A stretch of 52,957 nt of DNA from Chloroflexota bacterium (GTDB lineage: Bacteria; Chloroflexota; Dehalococcoidia; Lucifugimonadales; Lucifugimonadaceae), in contig JABMNN010000101.1 in the NCBI GenBank assembly GCA_013204545.1, forward strand, positions 1 to 52,957. Reading direction: 5' to 3'. Shown here in pieces: positions 17,758 to 25,801 of this stretch (the stretch's first letter is position 1; the number at the start of each line of letters is the position of its first letter). Under the pieces are notes generated by a model. That model was not told the origin of the DNA, made no database searches, and saw nothing but the letters and a program-made list of their open reading frames with translations. The translations under genes were made by a program, and so were the position numbers.

Positions 17758-18558
17758 TCAGTTCATTTGTATCCCGCCATCGACGTTTAGCGCTTGTCCG
17801 GTGATTGATCGCGCTCGATCCGAGGCAAGGAATGCCACCGCTTTGCCAACGTCTTCAGGAGTCTGCTCGCGGCCCAACGGCACCAATTCTGAAACCGTCC
17901 GTTGGAAAATCTGACGCGGAGTGAGACCAGTATTTTGATCGTTTGTTGCTTGACGCCATTCAGCGATATTTTGCCACAGCGGAGTCCATATTAATCCAGG
18001 GCAGACCGCATTGACGTTAATACCGTGCGGAGCCAGTTTGAACGCCCACGCTTGGGAGACGTTGATTGCCGCTGCCTTTGATGCCGCATACGACGGAAAT
18101 GCTGACCGACCGCTTCTCCCAGCTATCGATGCAATATTCACGACTTTGCCGTAGCCGCGGTCAACCATGTAATTCTCAACCGATTGCGTGCCGTTGACGA
18201 TCCCGTACACGTTCACGTCAAATGTAGCCTGCCAATCATCAACATCAGGTATCTCGCGAGTTTTAAACCCGGCCGCCCCACCGACTCCAGCGTTATTAAC
18301 CAGTACATCCAGTTGGCCAAATTCTTCGAGAGCAACCTCGACCATGGCATCTGTTGACCATTGCTGTGTCACATCTGTCTCGCAGTAGTACGACTGTGTT
18401 CCGCCAGCCTTGATTTCAGCAACTACCACACGAGCTGACTCTTCATCCATATCCGCGATAACCACGTTAGATCCGCGATGAGCGAGTTCGAGCGCAATCC
18501 CCCGACCGATGCCTCTAGCACCGCCTGTCACTATCGATGTTCTGCCTTCAAAATCCAT
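17758..18558 (-). CDS. Short-chain dehydrogenase/reductase
   Basis: 266 residues, classical SDR. The cofactor motif TGGARGIG is at 11-18, NNAG at 88-91, and the catalytic residues are Ser in NIASIAG (about 144), Tyr157 and Lys161 in YAASK. It ends with NVDGGIQMN. Asp36 and its neighbourhood (IADMD) after beta-2 suggest NAD(H) rather than NADP(H). The substrate is unknown; 3-hydroxyacyl or steroid-type alcohols are possible. Eighteen bases separate it from an upstream paralogue of exactly the same length, and both are transcribed leftwards, so the pair arose by tandem duplication. Confidence 0.88.
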   Translation of the reverse strand: MDFEGRTSIVTGGARGIGRGIALELAHRGSNVVIADMDEESARVVVAEIKAGGTQSYYCETDVTQQWSTDAMVEVALEEFGQLDVLVNNAGVGGAAGFKTREIPDVDDWQATFDVNVYGIVNGTQSVENYMVDRGYGKVVNIASIAGRSGRSAFPSYAASKAAAINVSQAWAFKLAPHGINVNAVCPGLIWTPLWQNIAEWRQATNDQNTGLTPRQIFQRTVSELVPLGREQTPEDVGKAVAFLASDRARSITGQALNVDGGIQMN

Positions 18559-18576
18559 AAGTAATCAGCTTCTCGC

Positions 18577-19377
18577 CTAGCGCATGAAAAATCCGCCATC
18601 CACATTTAGAGCCTGCCCAGTAATATTCTTCGCATCGTCGGATACAAAGAACGCAACAGTATCAGCGACATCCTCAGGGGTCTGTTCTTTCCGCATCGGA
18701 ATCCGATCCGCTATCATCGTGTCGAACACTTGGCGAGGACTCATACCTTCGTAAGCCGGGTTTTCGTGAGCATACCTGCTGCCTACCTGCTCCCACATCG
18801 GAGTCCACAGTAGACCTGGACAAATTGCATTGACTGTGATGTTGTAACGGGCCAATTCGAGAGCCGTTGATTGCGTCAAACTAATTACAGCAGCCTTCGA
18901 CGCTGAGTAATGCGGAAGATATGGTCTTCCTTCTCGACCTGCGATTGATGCAAGATTTACGATTCGACCCGATCGGCGTTCGGTCATCTACGATCGAATA
19001 GCCGCCGTGACGTTCGACATACCTATCACATTTACCTGATACGTCTGCTTCCAGTCTTCCTCAGTCGAGTGAGAACGTGATTCCCACCCGCTCGAACCGG
19101 CGATACCAGCATTGTTCACTAGGATATCAACAGGACCTAAGTGAGCCATAGTGGCGTCCGCAAGGCCATCACAAGCTTCGAGATCGGTGACGTCGGTAAC
19201 AAATAATGCAGATTCCCCCGAGATCTCTTTGACTTCGGCTGCGGTTTGCTCCGCGGATTCTTCGTTGATGTCAGCAATCATGACAGCGGCGCCTTTATCG
19301 GCCAGTTTCAACGCGATTGCGCGCCCGATGCCTGTTGCACCGCCAGTTACCACCGCAACCTGACCCTCTAAGTTCAC
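18577..19377 (-). pseudogene. Short-chain dehydrogenase interrupted by one in-frame amber codon
   Basis: Reading from the GTG at 19377 (AAAGGGCAAC ribosome-binding site upstream) gives 266 codons that align gap-free with the downstream SDR. TGGATGIG is at 11-18, NNAG at 88-91, Tyr157/Lys161 in YSASK, and the end is NVDGGFFMR. Codon 130 is TAG (18988-18990), exactly where the paralogue has Tyr130, so one TAC/TAT to TAG change explains it. Everything after the stop remains open and well conserved, including an ATG right behind it. It may be a very young pseudogene, a base-call error or a read-through site. Without read-through, the N-terminal half alone lacks the catalytic Tyr and Lys. Confidence 0.8.
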
Positions 19378-19409
19378 TAGCTGTTGCCCTTTAAAAACGA
19401 TGAGTTCAT

Positions 19410-19877
19410 ATGGAATCGGGTCGAGATTATACTTGGATGAAACTAAATCCAATGCGTTCATTTCGCATGGAATGTGCAAATTTGGTGTGCGAATGGATAC
19501 CCGAGTTGACTGTTTCAAGAAAAAAAGCCCTACAGTACGGCTACGAGCTCGTTGAAAAGCCGCGCTCCCATCTCAAGGTCGAACTCAATCAAGATAAAAG
19601 CGGAGTAAGCATTACTCATAAGGGACGAGTGCTGACACGGGTGTACCTAAATCGAAGTGGGATGAACGCTGCAGTCGCCATGTCAGAAGCTATGGCCATT
19701 AAGCTTCCTGCTCTCGGTGAAAGCAACAACGGACTCGTCTCAACTGGCCTTCTGTACCGAGTGTTCGCACTGTCACAACTCGATTTTCGAAACCCAACAG
19801 CCTTCGAGCTTGCTGCCGAACTTGTTGATGAAGCAATTTCTATGCAACGTGGAGGCGGTTCGACGTCCGGAGTCTGA
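19410..19877 (+). CDS. Hypothetical protein
   Basis: 155 residues, not recognised. The central part (KKALQYGYELVEKPRSHL, then ITHKGRVLTRVYLNRSG) looks like a small alpha/beta domain; the C-terminal half is helical (FELAAELVDEAISM). There is no signal or membrane segment. The start is uncertain: ATGs at 19410, 19437, 19452 and 19467 are all in frame, and none has a strong ribosome-binding site. It is divergent from the interrupted SDR, with only 32 bases between the outermost starts. It lies upstream of the dehydratase genes on the same strand. Confidence 0.55.
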   Translation: MESGRDYTWMKLNPMRSFRMECANLVCEWIPELTVSRKKALQYGYELVEKPRSHLKVELNQDKSGVSITHKGRVLTRVYLNRSGMNAAVAMSEAMAIKLPALGESNNGLVSTGLLYRVFALSQLDFRNPTAFELAAELVDEAISMQRGGGSTSGV

Positions 19878-19985
19878 CTCGCTCATCCGTCGGTAACTTT
19901 GCCCGTCGTACGGGGCAAAACTACAATACTTATCTACGTTCAAGTTCTATTGCGTCTAGGCAGTCAGAACAATTTGAGGATTTTA

Positions 19986-20411
19986 TTGGCAGTTCCCCTG
20001 ATTTCGACGGCGATGGTCGGACACGTATTCGGTCCATATGACGTGACTATCTCGGCTGATCGTGCGAACGCTTACGCATCAGCTGTCGGTGGCGACGAAT
20101 CGCCAGATTATGGTGAGTCCTTGGCGCCAATCATGGTAGTTGCTGCCGCTCTCGCAGAATTGATCGAAGAACTTGGACTTTTTTCGGGTGGCCTGCAAAC
20201 GGTTCACGCAGGCCAAGAAATTAGTTGGTTAAGACCAATAAAGATCGGTGAGAAAGTCGACGCGAGGGGCAAACTTACAGCGAATTCAATTCGGCGTGGT
20301 AATCACTTCGCCACCGTTTCGGTTTGCTACAAAGATTCGACGGGGACAGAAATAGCAACGTCATCTACGACGATCATTGTGAGCGAGGAGGTTTCTGTTG
20401 CCCAACAGTAA
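19986..20411 (+). CDS. MaoC-fold dehydratase subunit, HadA-like (FAS1-like N-terminal type)
   Basis: 141 residues from a TTG at 19986 that has GAGGA five bases upstream; the frame is open further 5' but has no better start. The sequence MVGHVFGPYDVTISADRANAY and the hot-dog pattern through HAGQEISWLRPIKIGEKV mark the MaoC_dehydrat_N type found in HadA/HadC of mycobacteria. It lacks the GDxNPxH catalytic motif that the next gene has. The two frames overlap by 14 bases. By analogy with HadAB it would form the substrate-binding half of a heterodimeric 3-hydroxyacyl-thioester dehydratase. Confidence 0.8.
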   Translation: MAVPLISTAMVGHVFGPYDVTISADRANAYASAVGGDESPDYGESLAPIMVVAAALAELIEELGLFSGGLQTVHAGQEISWLRPIKIGEKVDARGKLTANSIRRGNHFATVSVCYKDSTGTEIATSSTTIIVSEEVSVAQQ

Positions 20412-20817
20412 CTCTCAGCGAACTGTCGGCGATACGCTTGCAGGATTCGTACGTAAGATAACGCAAGATCGCGTTGACGCGTACGCAATAGCATCTGGCG
20501 ATCACAACCCGATTCATTTGGACGAGGCGTACGCTTCGACAACACAGTTCGGTACTCGCATCGCTCACGGTATGCTAAGTCTAGCCCTTGTGACTGAAAT
20601 GCTGGCGGCGGAATTTCCATTTACATGGCATGACGGTGGCAAGTTGAAGGTTCGATTTAGCGCGCCGGTGTTCCCTGGCGAAACCGTGGAAACCTACGGC
20701 AAAATCACCTCTATCGATGATGAAAACGGTCGATTGGTCGCTACTTGCACAATTGGGTGCAAAAAGCCCGATGGTACGGACGCAGTTGCCGGGCGAGCAA
20801 CAGTGCCATTGGAATAA
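20398..20817 (+). CDS. MaoC-fold dehydratase, catalytic HadB-like subunit
   Basis: 139 residues, TTG start with a GAGGAGG ribosome-binding site inside the preceding gene. The R-specific hydratase motif is complete: AIASGDHNPIHLDEAYA supplies the catalytic Asp (about 35) and His (about 40), followed by GTRIAHGML. It has the single hot-dog domain length of HadB and PhaJ. Next to a HadA-like partner and upstream of plsX-fabG-fabL, a role as the dehydratase of fatty-acid elongation is the best reading. An independent enoyl-CoA hydratase is the alternative. Confidence 0.85.
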   Translation: MPNSNSQRTVGDTLAGFVRKITQDRVDAYAIASGDHNPIHLDEAYASTTQFGTRIAHGMLSLALVTEMLAAEFPFTWHDGGKLKVRFSAPVFPGETVETYGKITSIDDENGRLVATCTIGCKKPDGTDAVAGRATVPLE

Positions 20818-20871
20818 AATGAAATACCGCAAACAAGGCAATGGTTGCGGATCAGAAATACGGATCAGAAA

Positions 20872-21888
20872 ATGACGGGTATTCCCGAAGGCATAATATC
20901 AATAGCGCTCGATGCCATGGGTGGCGATCACGGCCCATCGGTAACTGTTCCTGCCGCTTTAAAAGCTATCGGCATAAGTGGCGTTGCGGTCGCCCTAGTT
21001 GGCGATCCATCGGCTATTCAGGCTGAACTGGATAAATATGACACTCCGGCTAAACAGCTTGTCAAAGTCATTCCATCCGATGGAGTTGTCGATGAAAGCG
21101 AAAGCCCTGCGCGTGCGTTCCGATCAAAGCCAAATGCATCGATATTTGTTGCCGCAGGCGTAGTAAAAATGGGGAAGGCTGTCGGATTCGTTAGCATGGG
21201 CTCGACCGGAGCTTCAATCGCTGCTGCCACAGTTGTCTACGGTACCCTCAATGGCATCGATCGCGGGGCTTTAGGTGGTCCTGTCGTTGGGTACGCTCCC
21301 AATACTGTCATCATCGACCTTGGAACCAACGTCGATACGCGACCCGGCCTACTCGTAGATTTCGCAGCACTCGGCAACATAATGTCGAAGCTGATTTATA
21401 AAAATGAAAACCCAAGAATTGCTCTTTTGAGTGTCGGTTCTGAAGAAGGTAAAGGTAACACTCTCGTAAAAGAGACGACCGAACTGCTCAACTCAACCGA
21501 TCTTAATTTTATTGGCAACATCGAGCCTAACGATTTGCCTAACGGCAGAGCCGAGGTTGTCCTCTGCGATGGTTTCGTTGGTAACGTTATTCTTAAACTA
21601 ACTGAAGGGCTTGGCGATGCTATCGTCAGCCACATTAAAGAAGCTCTTGGTGAGTCCGAAGAAAGCAAAAAACTTTCAAAAGAGATTTTTGAAAGAATGA
21701 ATATTCTTGAAGCATTTGGCGGAGGTCCACTCCTTGGAGTAAACGGCCTAGCAATTGTTGGTCACGGAGCCTCTGGGGTGAACGCAGTGGCAAATGCCAT
21801 TGGAACCGCAAAGTTTGTTGTCGAAACAGGATTGATCGAAGCCCAACAGGCTGAGCTTGACAGAATTAGAAAAGAAGTTAGTCATTAG
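20872..21888 (+). CDS. plsX: Phosphate acyltransferase PlsX
   Basis: 338 residues from ATG 20872; a TTG at 20845 would add nine. Diagnostic PlsX stretches are IALDAMGGDHGPSVTV near the N-terminus, RAFRSKPNASIFVAAG, GFVSMGSTGAS, VIDLGTNVDTRP, VLCDGFVGNVILKLTEG and GVNGLAIVGHGAS. PlsX converts acyl-ACP to acyl phosphate for phospholipid synthesis on the inner face of the membrane. It sits between the dehydratase pair and fabG, as plsX often neighbours fab genes. Confidence 0.95.
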   Translation: MTGIPEGIISIALDAMGGDHGPSVTVPAALKAIGISGVAVALVGDPSAIQAELDKYDTPAKQLVKVIPSDGVVDESESPARAFRSKPNASIFVAAGVVKMGKAVGFVSMGSTGASIAAATVVYGTLNGIDRGALGGPVVGYAPNTVIIDLGTNVDTRPGLLVDFAALGNIMSKLIYKNENPRIALLSVGSEEGKGNTLVKETTELLNSTDLNFIGNIEPNDLPNGRAEVVLCDGFVGNVILKLTEGLGDAIVSHIKEALGESEESKKLSKEIFERMNILEAFGGGPLLGVNGLAIVGHGASGVNAVANAIGTAKFVVETGLIEAQQAELDRIRKEVSH

Positions 21889-21942
21889 CCGCCCCAGACA
21901 TTTTGTTTGGTGCAACGTACGACGTAAATTGAGGGTCATAAA

Positions 21943-22689
21943 TTGAGTGGCAATACGCCAAGAAGTGCGCTGGTAACGGGCGGATCTCGTGGTATAGGAC
22001 GAGCCACTGCTCTGCGATTGGCCGGAGCCGGCCACCGTGTCGCCGTCAACTACAACACCCACCCCGAAGATGCCGAAGCAGTCGTTGAAGAAATTCGTTC
22101 TGCCGGTGGAATTGCGATAGCAGTTGGCGGAAACGTAGCCGAAAAAGAGAGTGCTGTTGCAATGATCGATCAAGCGGTTGCAGCACATGGCCCGATCGAA
22201 ATCCTAATCAACAATGCCGGAGTGATCAACGATTCACTGTTGATGCGGATGAAAGACGAACAGTTCGAGTACACCATGAAGGTGAACATGTTCGGCACCT
22301 ACTACTGCACCCACAAAGTAATACCGGGAATGGTCAAAGGCCGCTGGGGTCGAATCGTCAATATATCTTCAGTAGTTGGCATGCGAGGTAACATCGGACA
22401 GTCCAACTACTCAGCATCGAAAGCAGCAGTATTCGGATTTACCCAATCAATTGCCAAAGAAGTTGCAACTCGTGGCATTACCGCCAACGTGGTAGCTCCT
22501 GGCTACATTACAACGGCGACATCGGCTGACATCTCCGACAAGCAACGGGACACCGTGCTCACATGGATCCCACAAGGTCGTTTCGGCGAGCCTGATGAAG
22601 TAGCACCTATGATCGTTTTCCTAACAACCGACGAAGCCCAGTACATCACTGGCGACATCATCCGCGTCGACGGCGGAATGGCTATTTAG
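21943..22689 (+). CDS. fabG: 3-oxoacyl-ACP reductase FabG
   Basis: 248 residues, TTG start with GAGGG upstream. Rossmann motif TGGSRGIG 12-19, NNAG in the ILINNAGVINDSLLMRM stretch typical of FabG, catalytic Ser in NISSVVG, and Tyr/Lys in NYSASKAAV. The C-terminus TGDIIRVDGGMAI is the usual FabG ending. It would reduce 3-oxoacyl-ACP with NADPH. The gene lies between plsX and the FabL-like reductase, 16 bases from the latter. Confidence 0.9.
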   Translation: MSGNTPRSALVTGGSRGIGRATALRLAGAGHRVAVNYNTHPEDAEAVVEEIRSAGGIAIAVGGNVAEKESAVAMIDQAVAAHGPIEILINNAGVINDSLLMRMKDEQFEYTMKVNMFGTYYCTHKVIPGMVKGRWGRIVNISSVVGMRGNIGQSNYSASKAAVFGFTQSIAKEVATRGITANVVAPGYITTATSADISDKQRDTVLTWIPQGRFGEPDEVAPMIVFLTTDEAQYITGDIIRVDGGMAI

Positions 22690-22705
22690 CGTCGAGCGCA
22701 CAATT

Positions 22706-23503
22706 TTGAGCGATTCCAACACATCCGATGGCAAAACCGCTGGGGCTAGCAACGATCTCACGGGGAAAATCGCGCTCATCACTGGTGGGTCTCGAGGAAT
22801 CGGCAAAGCGATCGCCTTCGAGCTCGGACAGCGCGGTGCGACCATAATCATCAACTACCTTAAGAATCATTCTGCAGCGCAGACCGCAGTCAGAGAACTA
22901 GAGGAAGCAGGCATTTCAGCGACTCGTATCAAGGCCCACATCGGAGACGAAACTGCGATCGAATCACTAGTTAGCAGAATTGACGAGCAATTCGGTCGAC
23001 TCGACATTCTCGTCAATAACGCCGCTTCCGGCGTTATGCGCCCTGCAGTTGAACTGTCAGCAAAGCATTGGGACTGGACAATGGATATCAACGCCCGTGG
23101 TCCGTGGATGCTTTCTGTGGCGGCTTCGCGGCTCATGCCTGAAGGCAGCCGCATTATCAATCTTTCTAGCCCTGGTTCTACCCGAGTGCTCCCCGCCTAC
23201 TTCGCGGTAGGAGTATCGAAAGCCGCTATCGAAGCGGTTACTCGCTACCTTGCGGTTGAGTTAGGTCCCAAGGGCATCGCGGTCAATACGGTCTCCGCAG
23301 GGTTCGTAATGACGGATGCGCTCGAAGCGTTCCCCGACGAGATCGGTGTCAAAGACATCGCTTCTCGACCAACACCGGCAGGACGTGTGATCACACCAGC
23401 CGACGTCTCTAAAGTCGTCGCAATGATGTGTGGCACAGATGCTGAGATGATCCGTGGGCAGGTAATAATGGTCGACGGTGGAGAGACTCTCCGTCACCAA
23501 TAA
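22706..23503 (+). CDS. fabL: Enoyl-ACP reductase of the FabL type
   Basis: 265 residues. It looks like an SDR (TGGSRGIG 27-34), but the active site is YFAVGVSK, with Tyr165 and Lys172 separated by six residues instead of three. That spacing is diagnostic of enoyl-ACP reductases, and VGVSKAAIEAVTRYLAVELGP closely follows Bacillus FabL. The ADMIRGQ-like DAEMIRGQVIMVDGG ending also fits FabL. It would complete the elongation cycle with NADPH. A ~17-residue polar leader precedes the fold, and the TTG start has little ribosome-binding site support. Confidence 0.85.
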   Translation: MSDSNTSDGKTAGASNDLTGKIALITGGSRGIGKAIAFELGQRGATIIINYLKNHSAAQTAVRELEEAGISATRIKAHIGDETAIESLVSRIDEQFGRLDILVNNAASGVMRPAVELSAKHWDWTMDINARGPWMLSVAASRLMPEGSRIINLSSPGSTRVLPAYFAVGVSKAAIEAVTRYLAVELGPKGIAVNTVSAGFVMTDALEAFPDEIGVKDIASRPTPAGRVITPADVSKVVAMMCGTDAEMIRGQVIMVDGGETLRHQ

Positions 23504-23525
23504 AGAGCTGTATTACCGAGAAGGC

Positions 23526-24500
23526 CTAGCGAATTTTGGCCGTAGCACCATTTTCTACATCAAGTTCTGTGTCAGGATGCAGAAACGCTTTTCGAACAAG
23601 TCCTAGGCTCAAGAAATCTCCCGACTCGGTGGAAAGTGTTGATGCGCTCGTTACAAGTCCTGCAGACGTTGTCCCACTGACCAATTTTGCGCCTACGTTA
23701 AGTGGAACCGACGATCTCAGCACTTTAATATTTCGCTGAACCTTGTCATAAGCATCCAACCGTGCGATGACTTCCTGCCCAACGTAACAACCCTTATCGA
23801 AATCGATCAGTGGAAGTAATCCAGCTTCGATTGGGTTTGCATGCTCGCCGTATTCACGATTTGAGCCTGGTATCTCATTACCGATACGAAACAACTCAAA
23901 GTGGGACTCATCGACTGGAGTTGTATCCTTATAGTCCAGCGCTTTTAGCACCGACTCAGCGATTGCGATTTCGCAGATCACGTCGATCCAGATGACCCCG
24001 CGAGAACTGTCGCTCACAATCGTGATCGAACTTGCACCAAATGGCGTCTCTGCCACAGAATCGGTGTCAAGCAATAGACCAAACACGGCTTCCACAACTG
24101 CATGAGCCGTCGGGCCGACTAACGAAATACGTGCGCGAGAGTCTGAAAGGTCGAGTAACTCCGCGTCTTCAATGATCGTGTAATAGTCGATCGCCGCAAC
24201 TGTTCGCTCGGACTCATTGGTATCAGAAATCAGAAGCAGCAGGTTTTCTGACACATGTGCGACCAAAAATACATCGACAACGCGACCTTTGGCAGAAGTA
24301 AGCACGGTTCGCCGCGCATGTCCTGCTGAAACACTCAACAGATCTTTGGTCGTCAATCGGTGCAGAAGATCAAGTGCGTCGGAACCCGAATGCATGATGA
24401 TAGTCGGATTTTCCCAACGAACGACTCCGCAGCTGTAAGCGAGCGCGTCCAACTGGGATTTATCGGCTGCAGCCGGGGTATGAGTTTGTAAATGTTCCAT
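23526..24500 (-). CDS. ygfZ: Folate-binding protein YgfZ (GcvT fold, Fe-S cluster maintenance)
   Basis: 324 residues. The YgfZ signature KGCYVGQE occurs at 236-243 inside DKGCYVGQEVIARLDAYDK, with the functional Cys238. The N-terminal GcvT fold is recognisable (LHRLTTKDLLSV, RRTVLTSAKGRVVDVFLV). YgfZ uses tetrahydrofolate and supports the assembly or repair of [4Fe-4S] proteins; it is not a glycine-cleavage enzyme. It lies downstream of an A-type Fe-S carrier on the same strand, 38 bases away, a functional pairing. Confidence 0.92.
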   Translation of the reverse strand: MEHLQTHTPAAADKSQLDALAYSCGVVRWENPTIIMHSGSDALDLLHRLTTKDLLSVSAGHARRTVLTSAKGRVVDVFLVAHVSENLLLLISDTNESERTVAAIDYYTIIEDAELLDLSDSRARISLVGPTAHAVVEAVFGLLLDTDSVAETPFGASSITIVSDSSRGVIWIDVICEIAIAESVLKALDYKDTTPVDESHFELFRIGNEIPGSNREYGEHANPIEAGLLPLIDFDKGCYVGQEVIARLDAYDKVQRNIKVLRSSVPLNVGAKLVSGTTSAGLVTSASTLSTESGDFLSLGLVRKAFLHPDTELDVENGATAKIR

Positions 24501-24538
24501 CTAATGCCTAACCGGAACAAGGAACAGCATCAAAGAAC

Positions 24539-24898
24539 CTAAACCGAGAACGAAGTACCACAGCCGCACGTCTTTGCAGCGTTCGGGTTCGAGAATTCGA
24601 AGCCTTTCCCATTCAGACCATCGGAAAAGTCGAGCACAGTACCGGCGAGGAATACGAATGCCTTCTTTGGCACATATACCTCGACACCATGATGAATGAT
24701 CAGCTTGTCGTCTGCCTCAGGTCCGTCGACAATATCCAGCGTGTAGGTTAGCCCTGAACAACCGCCACCTTTCACCGCGACTTTGAGGCCGAATTTCTCC
24801 ATGCCTTTGTCAGCGGCAAACTTTCGTACTTTGCTAGCTGCTTTTTCAGTAATCTCAATCGTGTTGATTGGAACTGAACGTTCCGGTGCCATCGTCAT
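24539..24898 (-). CDS. erpA: A-type Fe-S cluster carrier (IscA/ErpA/HesB family)
   Basis: 119 residues. The three cluster-binding cysteines are in place: Cys47 in GGGCSGL, and Cys111 and Cys113 in the CGCGTSF C-terminus. It begins with a ten-residue polar leader before ITEKAASKV. Such proteins receive clusters from the scaffold and deliver them to targets. Together with ygfZ downstream it forms a small Fe-S unit, relevant to ActB2 in the same window. The subfamily (IscA, SufA or ErpA) cannot be decided by eye. Confidence 0.92.
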   Translation of the reverse strand: MTMAPERSVPINTIEITEKAASKVRKFAADKGMEKFGLKVAVKGGGCSGLTYTLDIVDGPEADDKLIIHHGVEVYVPKKAFVFLAGTVLDFSDGLNGKGFEFSNPNAAKTCGCGTSFSV

Positions 24899-25036
24899 CG
24901 ATCTTCACCTGCTGTGGTCGTACAACATTCTACTCACGCTATGTTACCCATTATCGCGTGAAATTGACTTTCGCGCAAAAACATCGCGTAAAGTTTTCGT
25001 GAGGGGTGGTTTGATGATTTTCGATCTACAATTGAT

Positions 25037-25055
25037 GCGTTCGTGAAAAACGAAC
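25037..25055 (+). repeat. Perfect hairpin in the his operon leader
   Basis: CGTTCGT (25037-25043) and ACGAACG (25049-25055) form a 7-bp perfect stem with a GAAAA loop, about 40 bases before the hisH start. No T-run follows, so it is not a terminator. It could affect mRNA stability or translation; no histidine-rich leader peptide was seen near it. Confidence 0.4.
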
Positions 25056-25095
25056 GATTGCAAGATTGTCACCAGGTTCTAAATAGATCATCCGA

Positions 25096-25770
25096 ATGAC
25101 TGAAAACTCCGAAATACCTCGCATTGTCGTGCTCAACACGCGGGCAGCAAACGTGCACAGCGTTGAAAAGGCCTTACGCAAAGTTGGAGCCGATCCTATC
25201 GTGACTGATGATCCTGCCGAGTTAGAGTCTGCCGATGCCGCTGTTTTACCAGGCGTAGGGGCGAGCGACGCGGTAATGACAGCTCTCAATACGCTCAACA
25301 TGGTCGAACCGATTAAAAGATTCGCAGCGTCAGGGAAACCGTTGCTTTGCGTATGCGTTGGCCTGCAGGTGCTATTTAACAGCTCTGAAGAAGGCAAACT
25401 ACCTGGGCTCGGGTTAGTTGATGGCAATGTCCAAATCATTCCGAATGGCATGATCGATGAACTTGGATCAGCGATGAAAGTGCCGCACATGGGGTGGAAT
25501 GCCGTGCAGTTCACCGGGGATGATGCAGATCGTAATACGATGTTCAAAGGCATACCACAGGGCTCCCACTTTTACTTTGTCCACTCCTATCGATGCGTTC
25601 CAGACAAGCAGGCGGATGTAGCCGCTACGGCTAGTTACGGTGTCGAAATTTGTGCCGCAGTTGCCCGTGGAAACATAGTGGGAACCCAGTTTCACCCCGA
25701 AAAAAGTGGTGATATGGGACTTCAGATTTACAAAAATTTCCTCGACCTAGCGTCGACCATAGCCAAGTAA
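25096..25770 (+). CDS. hisH: Imidazole glycerol phosphate synthase, glutaminase subunit HisH
   Basis: 224 residues. The class I glutamine amidotransferase triad is visible: Cys87 in PLLCVCVGLQVLF, and His200 and Glu202 in TQFHPEKSG. The oxyanion strand is VLPGVGA. It supplies ammonia to HisF, which is encoded further along the same operon. The gene opens a rightward his block (hisH-hisA-methyltransferase-hisF-HAD-hisIE). The promoter should lie in the 200 bases it shares with the divergent Fe-S carrier gene. Confidence 0.95.
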   Translation: MTENSEIPRIVVLNTRAANVHSVEKALRKVGADPIVTDDPAELESADAAVLPGVGASDAVMTALNTLNMVEPIKRFAASGKPLLCVCVGLQVLFNSSEEGKLPGLGLVDGNVQIIPNGMIDELGSAMKVPHMGWNAVQFTGDDADRNTMFKGIPQGSHFYFVHSYRCVPDKQADVAATASYGVEICAAVARGNIVGTQFHPEKSGDMGLQIYKNFLDLASTIAK

Positions 25771-25801
25771 CTAGCAAGACGAACAAAAATCAACTTCTCT
25801 C

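Noticed and set aside
17670..17803. Short GTG-started frame with a CQYC pair between tlpA and the SDR
   Set aside because: It overlaps the end of the SDR and shows no conserved domain; the Cys pair alone is not enough.
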